Positions 18,544 through 26,359 of a stretch of DNA of 60,144 nt are shown here, piece by piece. The stretch is from Deltaproteobacteria bacterium. GTDB lineage: Bacteria; Desulfobacterota; BSN033; WVXP01. Positions within the stretch are counted from its first letter, which is position 1; each line of letters starts with the position of its first letter. Both the position numbers and the translations under genes were made by a program. The notes below the pieces were generated by a model. That model did no database searches, had not been told where the DNA came from, and saw only the letters and a program-made list of their open reading frames with translations. The DNA lies in contig JAFDHF010000013.1 in the NCBI GenBank assembly GCA_019308905.1, positions 1 to 60,144 on the forward strand, in the 5' to 3' direction.

Positions 18544-19008
18544 TCACTTCAGATCTATCACGTAAGCCTGCTCATCGCAATGTTCGAGTTTCGGGCATTC
18601 GAGGCACTCCCACATGAGCTTTCTGGGAAATGAATCCTTGTCCACGGCATAGAACCCCATCTTTTCGAAGAATTCGTCCCGGTAGGTTAAAACAATAACC
18701 TTAGGCACATTAAGCTCCTTTGCCTTTTCCATACACTTCTGAACCAATTTTCTTCCAATCCCCTGTCTTTGATATTTTTCATCTACAGCAAGAGAACATA
18801 TCTCCGCCAAATCCCTCCAAAGGACTACCAATGAAGCACACGCCAATATACTACTATCTCTTTCCACTACAAAGTAGTTCTGTAGATTCTTGTACACCTT
18901 GAAGGCGGTTTTCGGCAGCATCATTCCCTTAGTTGCATAGTAATTCACAAGCCTCAGAATCGAATCTACATCGTCCACTCGTGCTGTTCTTATACTGAAG
19001 CTACTCAC
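18544..19008 (-). CDS. argA: Short N-acetylglutamate synthase (GNAT family, ArgA-like)
   Basis: About 154 residues from GTG 19008 with GAGGGG five bases upstream; an ATG at 19074 adds an unrelated extension. It is a single GNAT domain. The acetyl-CoA-binding motif is LAVDEKYQRQGIGRKLVQKC near 85, the later FFEKMGFYAVDKDSFPRK near 122, and a C-terminal Cys-rich CLECPKLEHCDE. This combination is characteristic of the stand-alone amino-acid N-acetyltransferases that start arginine synthesis in organisms lacking the long kinase-fused ArgA. It heads the operon that ends in argF. The gene is visibly AT-richer than its neighbours, a possible sign of transfer. Confidence 0.82.
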   Translation of the reverse strand: MSSFSIRTARVDDVDSILRLVNYYATKGMMLPKTAFKVYKNLQNYFVVERDSSILACASLVVLWRDLAEICSLAVDEKYQRQGIGRKLVQKCMEKAKELNVPKVIVLTYRDEFFEKMGFYAVDKDSFPRKLMWECLECPKLEHCDEQAYVIDLK

Positions 19009-19153
19009 CAATCCCCTCTGTAAATCCGGTTTCCATTGTTGATGCTTCCCCGATTCTGCCTCTCGGTTTTGCACGGTTTCTCGGTGACGACAGGCCCTCC
19101 GAGACCGATCTCAGCCAGCCACCGGGGCAGAGAGCCGGGATCAGTCCCAGAAA

Positions 19154-19182
19154 TTATTAGCACGCCGGATGGCCCTTGTCAA
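19154..19182 (-). promoter_or_regulatory. Sigma70-like promoter for the argA-COG2403-arcC-HAD-argF operon
   Basis: On the minus strand a perfect TTGACA (19182-19177) is followed after exactly 17 bases by TAATAA (19159-19154, continuing with a T). The gene start at 19008 lies about 140 bp downstream. The surrounding 19009-19438 gap (430 bp) holds this promoter, the divergent promoter of the GntR gene and its palindromes, plus an AT-rich centre near 19190-19260. No gene was seen in it. Confidence 0.7.
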
Positions 19183-19314
19183 GTAAAACCGCTTCGACAA
19201 TCTTGTAGTTTTCATAATATCAGATTCAAAAATTCTATATTGCTAATTCTTGTCGCCATTTTTTGCTGCTCAGGTTCCGGTTCGGACAAGGCCGATGGGG
19301 GAAGATTTTTTTTC

Positions 19315-19342
19315 TTGACAGGCGGGGGCGGTATGGTAAAAT
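19315..19342 (+). promoter_or_regulatory. Sigma70-like promoter for the GntR regulator
   Basis: A perfect TTGACA (19315-19320) is followed after 16 bases by TAAAAT (19337-19342). The first palindrome (19347-19360) begins five bases later, in the expected start-site region, so a protein bound there would block initiation. The regulator's ATG is at 19439. Confidence 0.68.
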
Positions 19343-19346
19343 GGTT

Positions 19347-19378
19347 GACTGTCGACAGTCCTTAATCATCAGTCGACT
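19347..19378 (+). promoter_or_regulatory. Probable GntR/FCD operator: two GTCGAC-centred palindromes
   Basis: GACTGTCGACAGTC (19347-19360) is a perfect 14-base palindrome. AGTCGACT (19371-19378) is a second, 8-base palindrome with the same core. Their centres are 21 bp apart, two helical turns, which suits cooperative binding of dimers. They overlap or follow the start site of the promoter at 19315-19342, directly upstream of a FadR-subfamily regulator. Known operators of that subfamily are short GT/AC palindromes. Autorepression and control of the downstream catabolic genes are inferred. Confidence 0.6.
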
Positions 19379-19438
19379 ATACGACGCGGCCGGTTTTCTC
19401 AGCCCGCGGTCTCCGCGTGCAGACCCGAGGAGAGGAGC

Positions 19439-20140
19439 ATGGCGATCTTTCAGAAGCAGCAGAGAACGACTCTCATGGAGATTGCCCTCAAGGAGATCAG
19501 GAGCGCTATACATTCCGGCAAGTTGAAGCCGGGGGATCGAATCGTTGAAGCCGAGCTCGCCAAGGAGATGGGGATCAGCCGCTTTGCCATCCGGGAGGCG
19601 ATCCGGTGTCTCGACAAGGAAGGGATTGTGATGACGACTCCCTTCAAGGGGAGTTATGTTTCCAGGTTCGATCTGAAGGACCTGGAAGAACTCTACAGCC
19701 TCAGAAGCGCACTCGAGGAGCTAGCGGTGCGGATTCTCATGGAGAAGCTCGCTCCCAGACACATCCAGAAGCTCGAATCCGTGCTGAAAGCCATGGACCG
19801 GGTGGCCGCAAAGCAGAAGGGGGGCGTCTTTTCCGAGGACATGCGGTTTCATCGAACCATCTGCGAGCTTTCCGGCCACCGGCGACTCCTGGAGATGTGG
19901 TTGACCTTGCAGGACCAGGTGAGGGTGTTCATCGCCATGGAAGAGGCCTCCTACCAGGAGCGGGACCGGCTCCTGAAGGTCCATTATCCGGTGATGGAGG
20001 CGATAAAGAGCAGTGACAGTCCTCGCGCTGAGAGATGCATAAGAGAACACATAGGCGATGCGCTGGAGGTGATCAAAGGGGTTCTTGTGAAGAGAGCCCG
20101 CGGTGGTCACCAAGAGAGGCAAAACCGGGCCAGGTCTTAG
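19439..20140 (+). CDS. GntR-family transcriptional regulator with FCD ligand domain
   Basis: 233 residues from ATG 19439 behind GAGGAGAGGAG. The N-terminal winged helix (about 10-75) has ALKEIRSAIHSGKLKPGDRI, then VEAELAKEMGISRFAIREAI as the helix-turn-helix, and a wing ending GIVMTTPFKGSYVS. The C-terminal FCD domain (about 85-220) has the expected metal/carboxylate ligand pattern: Asp/His in MRFHRTICELSGHRRL near 138 and His in the C-terminal CIREHIGDAL. Such regulators usually bind an organic acid and derepress a nearby catabolic operon. The glycerate kinase follows by about 110 bp and the TRAP genes after that, so the island downstream is the probable regulon. Confidence 0.92.
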   Translation: MAIFQKQQRTTLMEIALKEIRSAIHSGKLKPGDRIVEAELAKEMGISRFAIREAIRCLDKEGIVMTTPFKGSYVSRFDLKDLEELYSLRSALEELAVRILMEKLAPRHIQKLESVLKAMDRVAAKQKGGVFSEDMRFHRTICELSGHRRLLEMWLTLQDQVRVFIAMEEASYQERDRLLKVHYPVMEAIKSSDSPRAERCIREHIGDALEVIKGVLVKRARGGHQERQNRARS

Positions 20141-20249
20141 CGACTATCTCTTGAGGCGGAAGACCAGCCTGGGCTCGGAGAGACCCTCATCGAGGGTCCC
20201 GGAATTCGGGGAGAGGGGACTGCTCCGGCTCGATTGGAGAGAGATTCCA

Positions 20250-21605
20250 TTGAAACCCTATGTTCGGAACCGGGACGAGCTGTTGTCCCACGGCAACAGG
20301 CGGTTGAGAACCATGGCTCTCCAGATAATCGAATCGGCCCTGGAGGCATCGAATCCCTATCATGCTGCAAAGAGCCTTGTCCGCCTGGAAGGAGACAGGC
20401 TCACCGTGGGACCTCTCGTCTATGATCTCTCAAAAGGGGGGAGGATCTACGTTATCGGCACGGGCAAGGCCACCTACCCGATCGCCAGAGCGCTGGAAGA
20501 GATTCTTGGAGATCGGATCTCTGAGGGGCTGGTGGTACTGAAAAGAGGGCAGGCGGCGAGTCTGGACCGTATCAGAATCATCGAGGCCTCTCACCCCATC
20601 CCGGATAGGAACGGACTTCGGGGGGCCAGGGAGATGATGAAGCTGGCAGAGAAGGCAGGCAAAGGAGACATCGTTTTTGCCTGCATTACGGGGGGGAGTT
20701 CCGCTCTTTTGCCCATGCCGGCTGACTCGGTTCGGTTGTCCGAGAAAAAGAAGGTGAATCGCCTGCTCCTTTCGAGCGGGGCCTCCATATTCGAAATCAA
20801 CGCCGTACGAAAGCACCTTTCAAGAATCAAGGGAGGGCGCCTCGGCCTAGCCGTCTTCCCCGCGGAACTCATCAATCTCACGGTGTCTGATGTAATCGGG
20901 GATCAACTGGACTATATTACCGATCCCACGGTACCAGACACTTCGACCTTCGAGGATGCCAGGCGTTGCCTCGAAAAATACGGCCTTCTGAAAAAGGTTC
21001 CCCCTTCTGTTCGGGCCTATCTGGCGGCAGGGGGTCCTCGCGAGGAAACTCCAAAAGATTACGGAGGAATGCCCTGCCACAGCTTTATCCTGGTGCCCGG
21101 CGATTCGGCCTGTCACGGAGCCGTGACCGCCGCGAAATCGCTCGGCTTGGAGCCCGTGGTCCTATCGACCATGTTCGACGGGGAGAGCCGTGAGCTGGGG
21201 AGAAACTTTGCCGCCATCGGCAAAGAGATTCGAAGATCCGGGGGGTTTGTCAACCCCCCCTGTGTGTTGATCGGGGGTGGAGAGACCACAGTAACCCTGA
21301 GAAGGAATTTCGGCAAGGGGGGCCCCAACCAGGAGTTTGTGGTGGGTGCGGTCCTGGGCATGGAAGGCCAAGAGGGATTTGCCGTTGCCGGATTGGATAC
21401 AGACGGCACCGACGGGCCGACCCCTGCGGCCGGAGCGATCGCAGACGCCTCGACTATCGACAGGGCCCGCCTCAAGGGGATCGATCTCTACCGGTCTCTG
21501 GAGGATCACGAGGTGCTTTCTGCCCTCATGTCTCTCGGTGATGCCCTTGTTACAGGCCACACCGGGACAAATGTCAATGATCTGAAATTCAGTATCCTGG
21601 TTTGA
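20250..21605 (+). CDS. Glycerate 2-kinase (MOFRL/GckA family)
   Basis: 451 residues from TTG 20250, six bases after GGAGAGAG; this gives the family's usual length and N-terminus (LKPYVRNRDELLSHGNRRLR). A longer frame opens at 20103 inside the regulator gene and is not supported. VIGTGKATYPIARALEE near 75, ITGGSSALL near 150, NAVRKHLSRIKGGRLG near 190 with the catalytic Lys/Arg, SDVIGDQLDYI near 217, and a MOFRL domain (GGPNQEFVVGAVLG near 355, GLDTDGTDGPTPAAGA near 388) are present. It phosphorylates D-glycerate to 2-phosphoglycerate, the entry to lower glycolysis. This implies that the island's substrate is degraded, at least in part, through glycerate or hydroxypyruvate. Confidence 0.92.
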   Translation: MKPYVRNRDELLSHGNRRLRTMALQIIESALEASNPYHAAKSLVRLEGDRLTVGPLVYDLSKGGRIYVIGTGKATYPIARALEEILGDRISEGLVVLKRGQAASLDRIRIIEASHPIPDRNGLRGAREMMKLAEKAGKGDIVFACITGGSSALLPMPADSVRLSEKKKVNRLLLSSGASIFEINAVRKHLSRIKGGRLGLAVFPAELINLTVSDVIGDQLDYITDPTVPDTSTFEDARRCLEKYGLLKKVPPSVRAYLAAGGPREETPKDYGGMPCHSFILVPGDSACHGAVTAAKSLGLEPVVLSTMFDGESRELGRNFAAIGKEIRRSGGFVNPPCVLIGGGETTVTLRRNFGKGGPNQEFVVGAVLGMEGQEGFAVAGLDTDGTDGPTPAAGAIADASTIDRARLKGIDLYRSLEDHEVLSALMSLGDALVTGHTGTNVNDLKFSILV

Positions 21606-21662
21606 GATCATCGGGCGACTTTGATGAGGTGCTTTTCAGATCCGGTGGTAGGGTGAACTTGC

Positions 21663-21705
21663 CGAGAGACCGAAACGGGGATTCACGGGTGGGGCCGGTT
21701 TCTCG
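21663..21705 (+). repeat. Inverted repeat in the leader of the first TRAP cassette
   Basis: CGAGAGACCG (21663-21672) can pair with CGGTTTCTCG (21696-21705) over ten positions with one G-U wobble and a 23-base loop. It is followed at once by AAAGGAGGTGA (21706-21716), a near-perfect anti-Shine-Dalgarno match without a convincing gene behind it. The real gene starts at 21795 with its own site. It may be a leader structure or a processing site. Confidence 0.4.
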
Positions 21706-21794
21706 AAAGGAGGTGAGGATCGTCTTCTATTCTAGGAAGGGGCTAAGGAAAACACTCTTTAAGGCACCCAGAAGGGGTGCGAGGAGGGATTGAA

Positions 21795-22874
21795 ATGATT
21801 CTTGCGAAAGAAACGTTTACGAAAGGAATGGTCATCGCTCTTGTTGTCATGTTCGCGGGGTTTGCCGGGAGTTCGATTGCCTTTTCGAAGAGTATCACGA
21901 TCAAGGTTGGCAGCTATGACGCCCCTCTCGAACTGACCCTGGACAAGACCAACGGTAACTATGCTTCGACCAATGTTAAGGCCCAGGTGTTCAAATCCCT
22001 CTTGGAGTCTGCGAGTGGAGGGAAATTCAAGGTAAAGGTCTACCCGGCTGGGCAGCTTGGCAACGACAGGGAAGCATTGGAGATGGTGAGAGACGGTACG
22101 ATGCAAGTGAACGCATATCCTGGCAACCCTATGTCGAACTGGGTACCAGAGGTCTTGGCGTACCAGATTCCCTATCTCTTCAAGGACACCAGTGTCGCCC
22201 TAAGGGTCTTAAACGGTCCGCTGGGAGAAGAGCTGAGACAACTCATAATCAAGAAAACGGGGATTCGGGTTCTGCAATGGGGGTTTGAAGGCCCCTATGC
22301 GAATTTTCAGTCGATAAAGAAACCGATCCATGTACCGAGTGACTTGAAGGGCCAGAAGATCAGGGTCATGGAAACTCCGAGTATGCATGAGATCGTGAAG
22401 GTTGCCGGGGGAACACCTACGCCCGTCCCGTGGACTGAGATCTACACCTCGATGCAGCAGGGGGTTATTGACGGGTTGGAGTGTCCCTTGCCTTTTGTCC
22501 GGATGGCGAAGGTTGACGAGGTCATCAAATACATCTGCAAGGCCGATTTCTACCTGGCTTTTTCGAACTTCCATGTCAACGAGAAGTTCTACCAGTCCCT
22601 TTCGCCGGCAGACAGATACCTGATCGTAAAGTGTGCTCTAGAGGCCATGAGGGTCTATGACGGAATGGTGCTGTTCAGCGAGCCAATATGGGTTGACTAT
22701 TTCAAGAAAAAGGGTATCGAGGTCTACTATCCGACGCCCAAAGAGATGGAAATATGGAGGCAGACCATCAGACCTCACATGATCAAGTGGACAAAAAAAC
22801 AGATCGGTTCTGAATGGGTGGATAAGTTCCTCAAGGCGTCAGAAGACGCCGAAAGGGAGCTCTACGGAGACTGA
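21795..22874 (+). CDS. dctP: TRAP transporter substrate-binding protein, cassette 1
   Basis: 359 residues from ATG 21795 after GGAGGGATTGAA. A hydrophobic export signal spans about 9-30, ending near SSIAFSKS. The mature part is a DctP-type binding protein: FKVKVYPAGQLGNDREALEMVRDGTMQV near 77, QIPYLFKD near 125, SDLKGQKIRVMETPSMHEIV near 182 (the Arg usually clamps a substrate carboxylate), and a PTPVPWTEIYTSMQQGVIDG near 207. It delivers a carboxylated solute to the DctQM permease encoded next. It is clearly paralogous to the protein at 27674. Confidence 0.94.
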   Translation: MILAKETFTKGMVIALVVMFAGFAGSSIAFSKSITIKVGSYDAPLELTLDKTNGNYASTNVKAQVFKSLLESASGGKFKVKVYPAGQLGNDREALEMVRDGTMQVNAYPGNPMSNWVPEVLAYQIPYLFKDTSVALRVLNGPLGEELRQLIIKKTGIRVLQWGFEGPYANFQSIKKPIHVPSDLKGQKIRVMETPSMHEIVKVAGGTPTPVPWTEIYTSMQQGVIDGLECPLPFVRMAKVDEVIKYICKADFYLAFSNFHVNEKFYQSLSPADRYLIVKCALEAMRVYDGMVLFSEPIWVDYFKKKGIEVYYPTPKEMEIWRQTIRPHMIKWTKKQIGSEWVDKFLKASEDAERELYGD

Positions 22875-22892
22875 GGGTCATCTTGGACCTGC

Positions 22893-22937
22893 GGGGTCTG
22901 TTCGGAGGGACGCACATCCTGCCTGCGGACAGATCCC
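22893..22937 (+). promoter_or_regulatory. Strong RNA hairpin between dctP and dctQ of cassette 1
   Basis: GGGGTCTGTTCGGAGG (22893-22908) pairs with CCTGCGGACAGATCCC (22922-22937): 13 Watson-Crick pairs, 2 G-U wobbles and 1 mismatch, with a 13-base loop. It sits 18 bases after the dctP stop and has no T-tract, so it is more likely an mRNA stabiliser or partial terminator than a full terminator. Cassette 2 has an unrelated hairpin at the same position. Confidence 0.6.
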
Positions 22938-23021
22938 GCCATGGTCCCTGCCGGAAGTCTCAGCTGCTTCGAGCCACAGGTCTTGCCGGATGACCGGATG
23001 CCAGGCCGTCAGGAGTTGGGG

Positions 23022-23540
23022 ATGGAGAAGATAAACGATTACTTGATGTCCTTTTGTGCGGTATCGATCATGATCATGGTTCCCTTCATGACCGCCATTA
23101 TTTTCGTGCAGGTCGTTCTGCGCTATGTGTTTTCGGCCCCCCTTCGGTGGCCTGAAGAGATGTCGAGATACCTTCTGGTCTGGATTTCGTGTTTGGGCGC
23201 CGCCTACGCCGTAAGGAAGGGTATGCACATAAGTGTCGTTTTCATAAGGGATAGGCTTCCGGAGACCTTCAAGACATTCGTTCTGTGGACGAGCTATTTT
23301 CTGATGATCGGATTCTTCATGTTTTGCTTTGTCTGCGGCGTAAAGGAATCCTACTCACAGTGGCTACAAAAAACGCCCAGTATGCGGATACCGATGACTC
23401 TGCCAAAGCTTGCCGTTCCGGTGGGGTTCGGGATTATGGTCATGTTTGGTTTGGAACTCTTTCTCAAGGATGTGGGGAAACTCTCTCAAAAGAACCGAGG
23501 AACTTTCGAAAAAAGCCAGGCTGAGGCTGTTGGTCGATAA
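23022..23540 (+). CDS. dctQ: TRAP transporter small permease, cassette 1
   Basis: 172 residues from ATG 23022 (AGGAGTTGGGG upstream); the longer frame from 22941 crosses the intergenic hairpin and is rejected. Four hydrophobic segments (about 8-30, 45-65, 85-107, 125-145) and the DctQ hallmark RYVFSAPLRWPEEMSRYLLVWISCLGAA near 36-63 are visible. It forms the membrane complex with DctM, starting 15 bp downstream. Confidence 0.93.
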   Translation: MEKINDYLMSFCAVSIMIMVPFMTAIIFVQVVLRYVFSAPLRWPEEMSRYLLVWISCLGAAYAVRKGMHISVVFIRDRLPETFKTFVLWTSYFLMIGFFMFCFVCGVKESYSQWLQKTPSMRIPMTLPKLAVPVGFGIMVMFGLELFLKDVGKLSQKNRGTFEKSQAEAVGR

Positions 23541-23555
23541 GCGGGGAAGGAAAGG

Positions 23556-24839
23556 ATGATTCTGGCTGCTCTCATGATGATCATGGGGCTGACGATGGCC
23601 ATAGGTATTCCTATCGCCTGGACGTTGGGCATCAGTGGACTGGCGGCCATACTCCTCATGCATACCCCGTTGAGTATCTTGCCAGCAAAGATATTCGGAG
23701 GGATAAACTGTTTTCCCCTTCTCTGTGTTCCCTTTTTCATCCTGGCGGGCGAAATCATGGGCTACGGGGGATTCACCAGGAGGCTGCTCAATTTCGCCGT
23801 TATTCTGGTCGGGTTCATCAGGGGTGGGCTGGCATTGGCCAATGTGGTGGCCAGCATGCTCTTCGGCGGGATTACCGGTGCGGCCGTTGCCGATGCGAGT
23901 GCACTGGGTTCTGTTGAGATACCCATGATGACGGAGAACGGATACGATGCGTCGTTTTCGGCAGCAATCACCGGGGCCTCCGCCTGCATAGGCCCGATCA
24001 TTCCGCCGAGCATCCCTGTGGTTATCTATGCCATGGCCGTTTACGGCGTCTCCATAGGTGCCCTATTTGCAGCGGGGATGATCCCGGGTATTCTCGTCGG
24101 GCTGGCCCTGATGGCAGCCTCGTATGTGATAGCACGAAAGAGAAGCTACCCCAAGAGGAAGCAGAAGGTAACGTTCCGGGAGTTCCTTGTTGCCTCGAGA
24201 GATGCCTTTTTGGCTCTCATGACCCCTCTGATCATACTTGGCGGTATCTTGGGGGGTGTCTTCACTCCTACCGAGGCGGCAGCAGTAGCGGTCGTTTATA
24301 CGCTGGCCATTTCTCACTTTGTGTATCACGAACTGAAGATCTCTGATCTGCCAAAGATGTTCCTTCAGAGCGGGGTAGGGGCTGCGCTTGTAATGATCAT
24401 CATCGGGACCTCGACTGTTTTCGGGGTGGTCGTCGCCATCGAGCAGGCTGCGCAAAAACTCCAGGTGCTCATCAGTCCCCTGGGATACTACGGGTTTCTT
24501 CTGGCAATCAACGTGATTTTCCTCTTTGTGGGAACCTTCATGGACAATAACCCGGCTATTCTGATTCTCGCTCCCGTATTCGCTCCGGTAGCGCACAGCC
24601 TGGGAATTGACCCGGTCCATTTTGGGATCATTGTGGTAGTGAATCTTGTCATCGGCCTGATCACTCCGCCGCTGGGCCTTGTTCTCTTTGTCGTGGGACC
24701 TATCGCAAAGGTCTCATTCGAAGAGGTGACAAAAGAGATCTTTCCCTTCCTGCTGGTGGAGATCGGTGTACTCCTTCTGGTCACCTACGTTCCTGTCATT
24801 TCGTTATGGATCCCCAGGCTGCTCGGTTATGTGCAGTGA
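23556..24839 (+). CDS. dctM: TRAP transporter large permease, cassette 1
   Basis: 427 residues with about 12 hydrophobic segments. Family marks include PFFILAGEIMGYGGFTRRLL near 56-75, GGLALANVVASMLFGGITGA near 90, IGPIIPPSIPVVIYAM near 145, GGVFTPTEAAAVAVVY near 230 and ITPPLGLVLFVVGPIAKV near 368. It is the ion-coupled translocation subunit for the solute bound by the DctP at 21795. It is almost identical in length and layout to the second cassette's DctM. Confidence 0.95.
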   Translation: MILAALMMIMGLTMAIGIPIAWTLGISGLAAILLMHTPLSILPAKIFGGINCFPLLCVPFFILAGEIMGYGGFTRRLLNFAVILVGFIRGGLALANVVASMLFGGITGAAVADASALGSVEIPMMTENGYDASFSAAITGASACIGPIIPPSIPVVIYAMAVYGVSIGALFAAGMIPGILVGLALMAASYVIARKRSYPKRKQKVTFREFLVASRDAFLALMTPLIILGGILGGVFTPTEAAAVAVVYTLAISHFVYHELKISDLPKMFLQSGVGAALVMIIIGTSTVFGVVVAIEQAAQKLQVLISPLGYYGFLLAINVIFLFVGTFMDNNPAILILAPVFAPVAHSLGIDPVHFGIIVVVNLVIGLITPPLGLVLFVVGPIAKVSFEEVTKEIFPFLLVEIGVLLLVTYVPVISLWIPRLLGYVQ

Positions 24840-24878
24840 GAAGGAGAGACGAGTCTGACAGGAGAACGGAGCGATATC

Positions 24879-26306
24879 TTGAGGAAAGAGACAGGAAACC
24901 CCAGAAAATCCGTAGAGATCCCTCCAGTAGAGCCGATGGAGCGGCTGGCTGAGTTCATCGTGGAGACGGACTACGGGCATCTGCCCCCCGAGGTGGTGGA
25001 ACACGTCAAGAAACTCTTTCTGGATACCCTGGGAATCACCATCGGCGGTTCCCTGCAGGAGGCCATTTCGGAGATAGTCAGCCTGGTTAAGGGTTGGGGA
25101 GGTGCCAGGCAAAGTACGATCCTTGTGTATGGAGGCAAGGTACCGGCTCCCAATGCGGCTTTCGCCATAGGTCCCATGGCACGCGCTCTGGACATGGGGG
25201 ATACACACCCGCAAGCCTGTCACATAAGCGAGTATGTGGTTCCGGCTCTGCTTCCGGCGGCGGAGTTGAAGGGAGGTGTGAGGGGTGAGGAATTCATCAC
25301 CGCCTACGCTCTTGCGTGCGAGGTGGGGAGCCGGATAGGGAACGCCTGTCATTGCAGTGACAAGGCCTGTGCTGCAGGAAGACACCCCCAGCTCGGTCAT
25401 TTTGAGGCAACTGCAGCGGTTGGTAAACTCTTGGGTCTGGACAAGGCAACGATGCAGAACGCCCTCGGCATCGCCTTTCATCTGATAAGCGCCAGGGACG
25501 AGCAGATGTACGTGGAACGTAATCTGATGGTCCGCGTACACCACGGCTTTGTCTGCCGGGATGCGATCAACGCCGTCCTGCTGGCCCAGAGGGGAGTTAC
25601 GGGGGCTCATCGCGTCTTTACAGGGGAAAAAGGCCTTTTTGCCATCGATTATGTCTGGGAGAGTGAATTCGAGCCTCTCACACGTGGACTCGGTACGACC
25701 TGGGAGCTCCTCAAGGATAACATAAAGCTCTATGCTTCCCTCTACGGAAATCACAGCCCCATAAGCGGGGCAAGGGCCCTCATCGAGGCGAACCGAATCG
25801 ATGTTGCCGAGATAGAGGAAATTACGGTCGAGCTTGATCCGGCAAACCACAGGGCCGGCTGCCAGCCGCCACAGGTGGCCTGGAACCCGGAAACCATGGT
25901 TGAAGCCCAGTTCAGCACCCCCTTTGCCATATGTACGGCAATCATAAAGGGAAAGATCTTCGTCGATGACTACACGCCGGAAGAACTCCATAATCCTCGA
26001 GTGCGAAGCTTGATGCCGAAGGTGAAGTGCCTGGTCAACGAAAGTCTGGCGGCCTTTGAATCCATCGTGACTATCAGGCTCCGGGACGGCAGGGAATATA
26101 CAAAGAGGACCCCTATCGATGAGATCAAAGGAGGGTTTCTCAATCCCCTGTCTTGGGATGAAGTTGCGGGCAAGTTCAAATTGATGCCGCCTTTTGGGGC
26201 GGCGGAGATTCCCGAGAGAAACGTGGAGAATCTCATCAAAGAGTGCAGGAATCTGGAGACACTCGGCAACACGAATGATATAATTCGTCTGATGACCCCC
26301 GCATAG
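24879..26306 (+). CDS. MmgE/PrpD family protein
   Basis: About 475 residues from TTG 24879, seven bases after GGAG; an internal ATG at 24933 is an alternative. The PrpD fold is recognisable from LAEFIVETDYGHLPPEVVEHVKK near 26, DTLGITIGGS near 50, a GDTHPQACHISEYVVPALL segment near 107, LLGLDKATMQNALGIA near 185, VRVHHGFVCRDAI near 215 and a C-terminal NPLSWDEVAGKF. The superfamily includes 2-methylcitrate dehydratase, cis-aconitate decarboxylase and iminodisuccinate epimerase, so the reaction may be dehydration, decarboxylation or epimerisation of a polycarboxylate. It lies 39 bp after dctM and 53 bp before the amidinotransferase, firmly within the operon. Confidence 0.88.
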   Translation: MRKETGNPRKSVEIPPVEPMERLAEFIVETDYGHLPPEVVEHVKKLFLDTLGITIGGSLQEAISEIVSLVKGWGGARQSTILVYGGKVPAPNAAFAIGPMARALDMGDTHPQACHISEYVVPALLPAAELKGGVRGEEFITAYALACEVGSRIGNACHCSDKACAAGRHPQLGHFEATAAVGKLLGLDKATMQNALGIAFHLISARDEQMYVERNLMVRVHHGFVCRDAINAVLLAQRGVTGAHRVFTGEKGLFAIDYVWESEFEPLTRGLGTTWELLKDNIKLYASLYGNHSPISGARALIEANRIDVAEIEEITVELDPANHRAGCQPPQVAWNPETMVEAQFSTPFAICTAIIKGKIFVDDYTPEELHNPRVRSLMPKVKCLVNESLAAFESIVTIRLRDGREYTKRTPIDEIKGGFLNPLSWDEVAGKFKLMPPFGAAEIPERNVENLIKECRNLETLGNTNDIIRLMTPA

Positions 26307-26359
26307 GGCGGTATAGCCGAGCCCGTGTTCAGAAAACAACTTCAAAGGAGGTAGACGTA

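Noticed and set aside
24804-26345. Antisense frame of 513 codons opposite the PrpD gene
   Set aside because: The plus strand has clear PrpD motifs and operon context; the reverse translation shows no family features.
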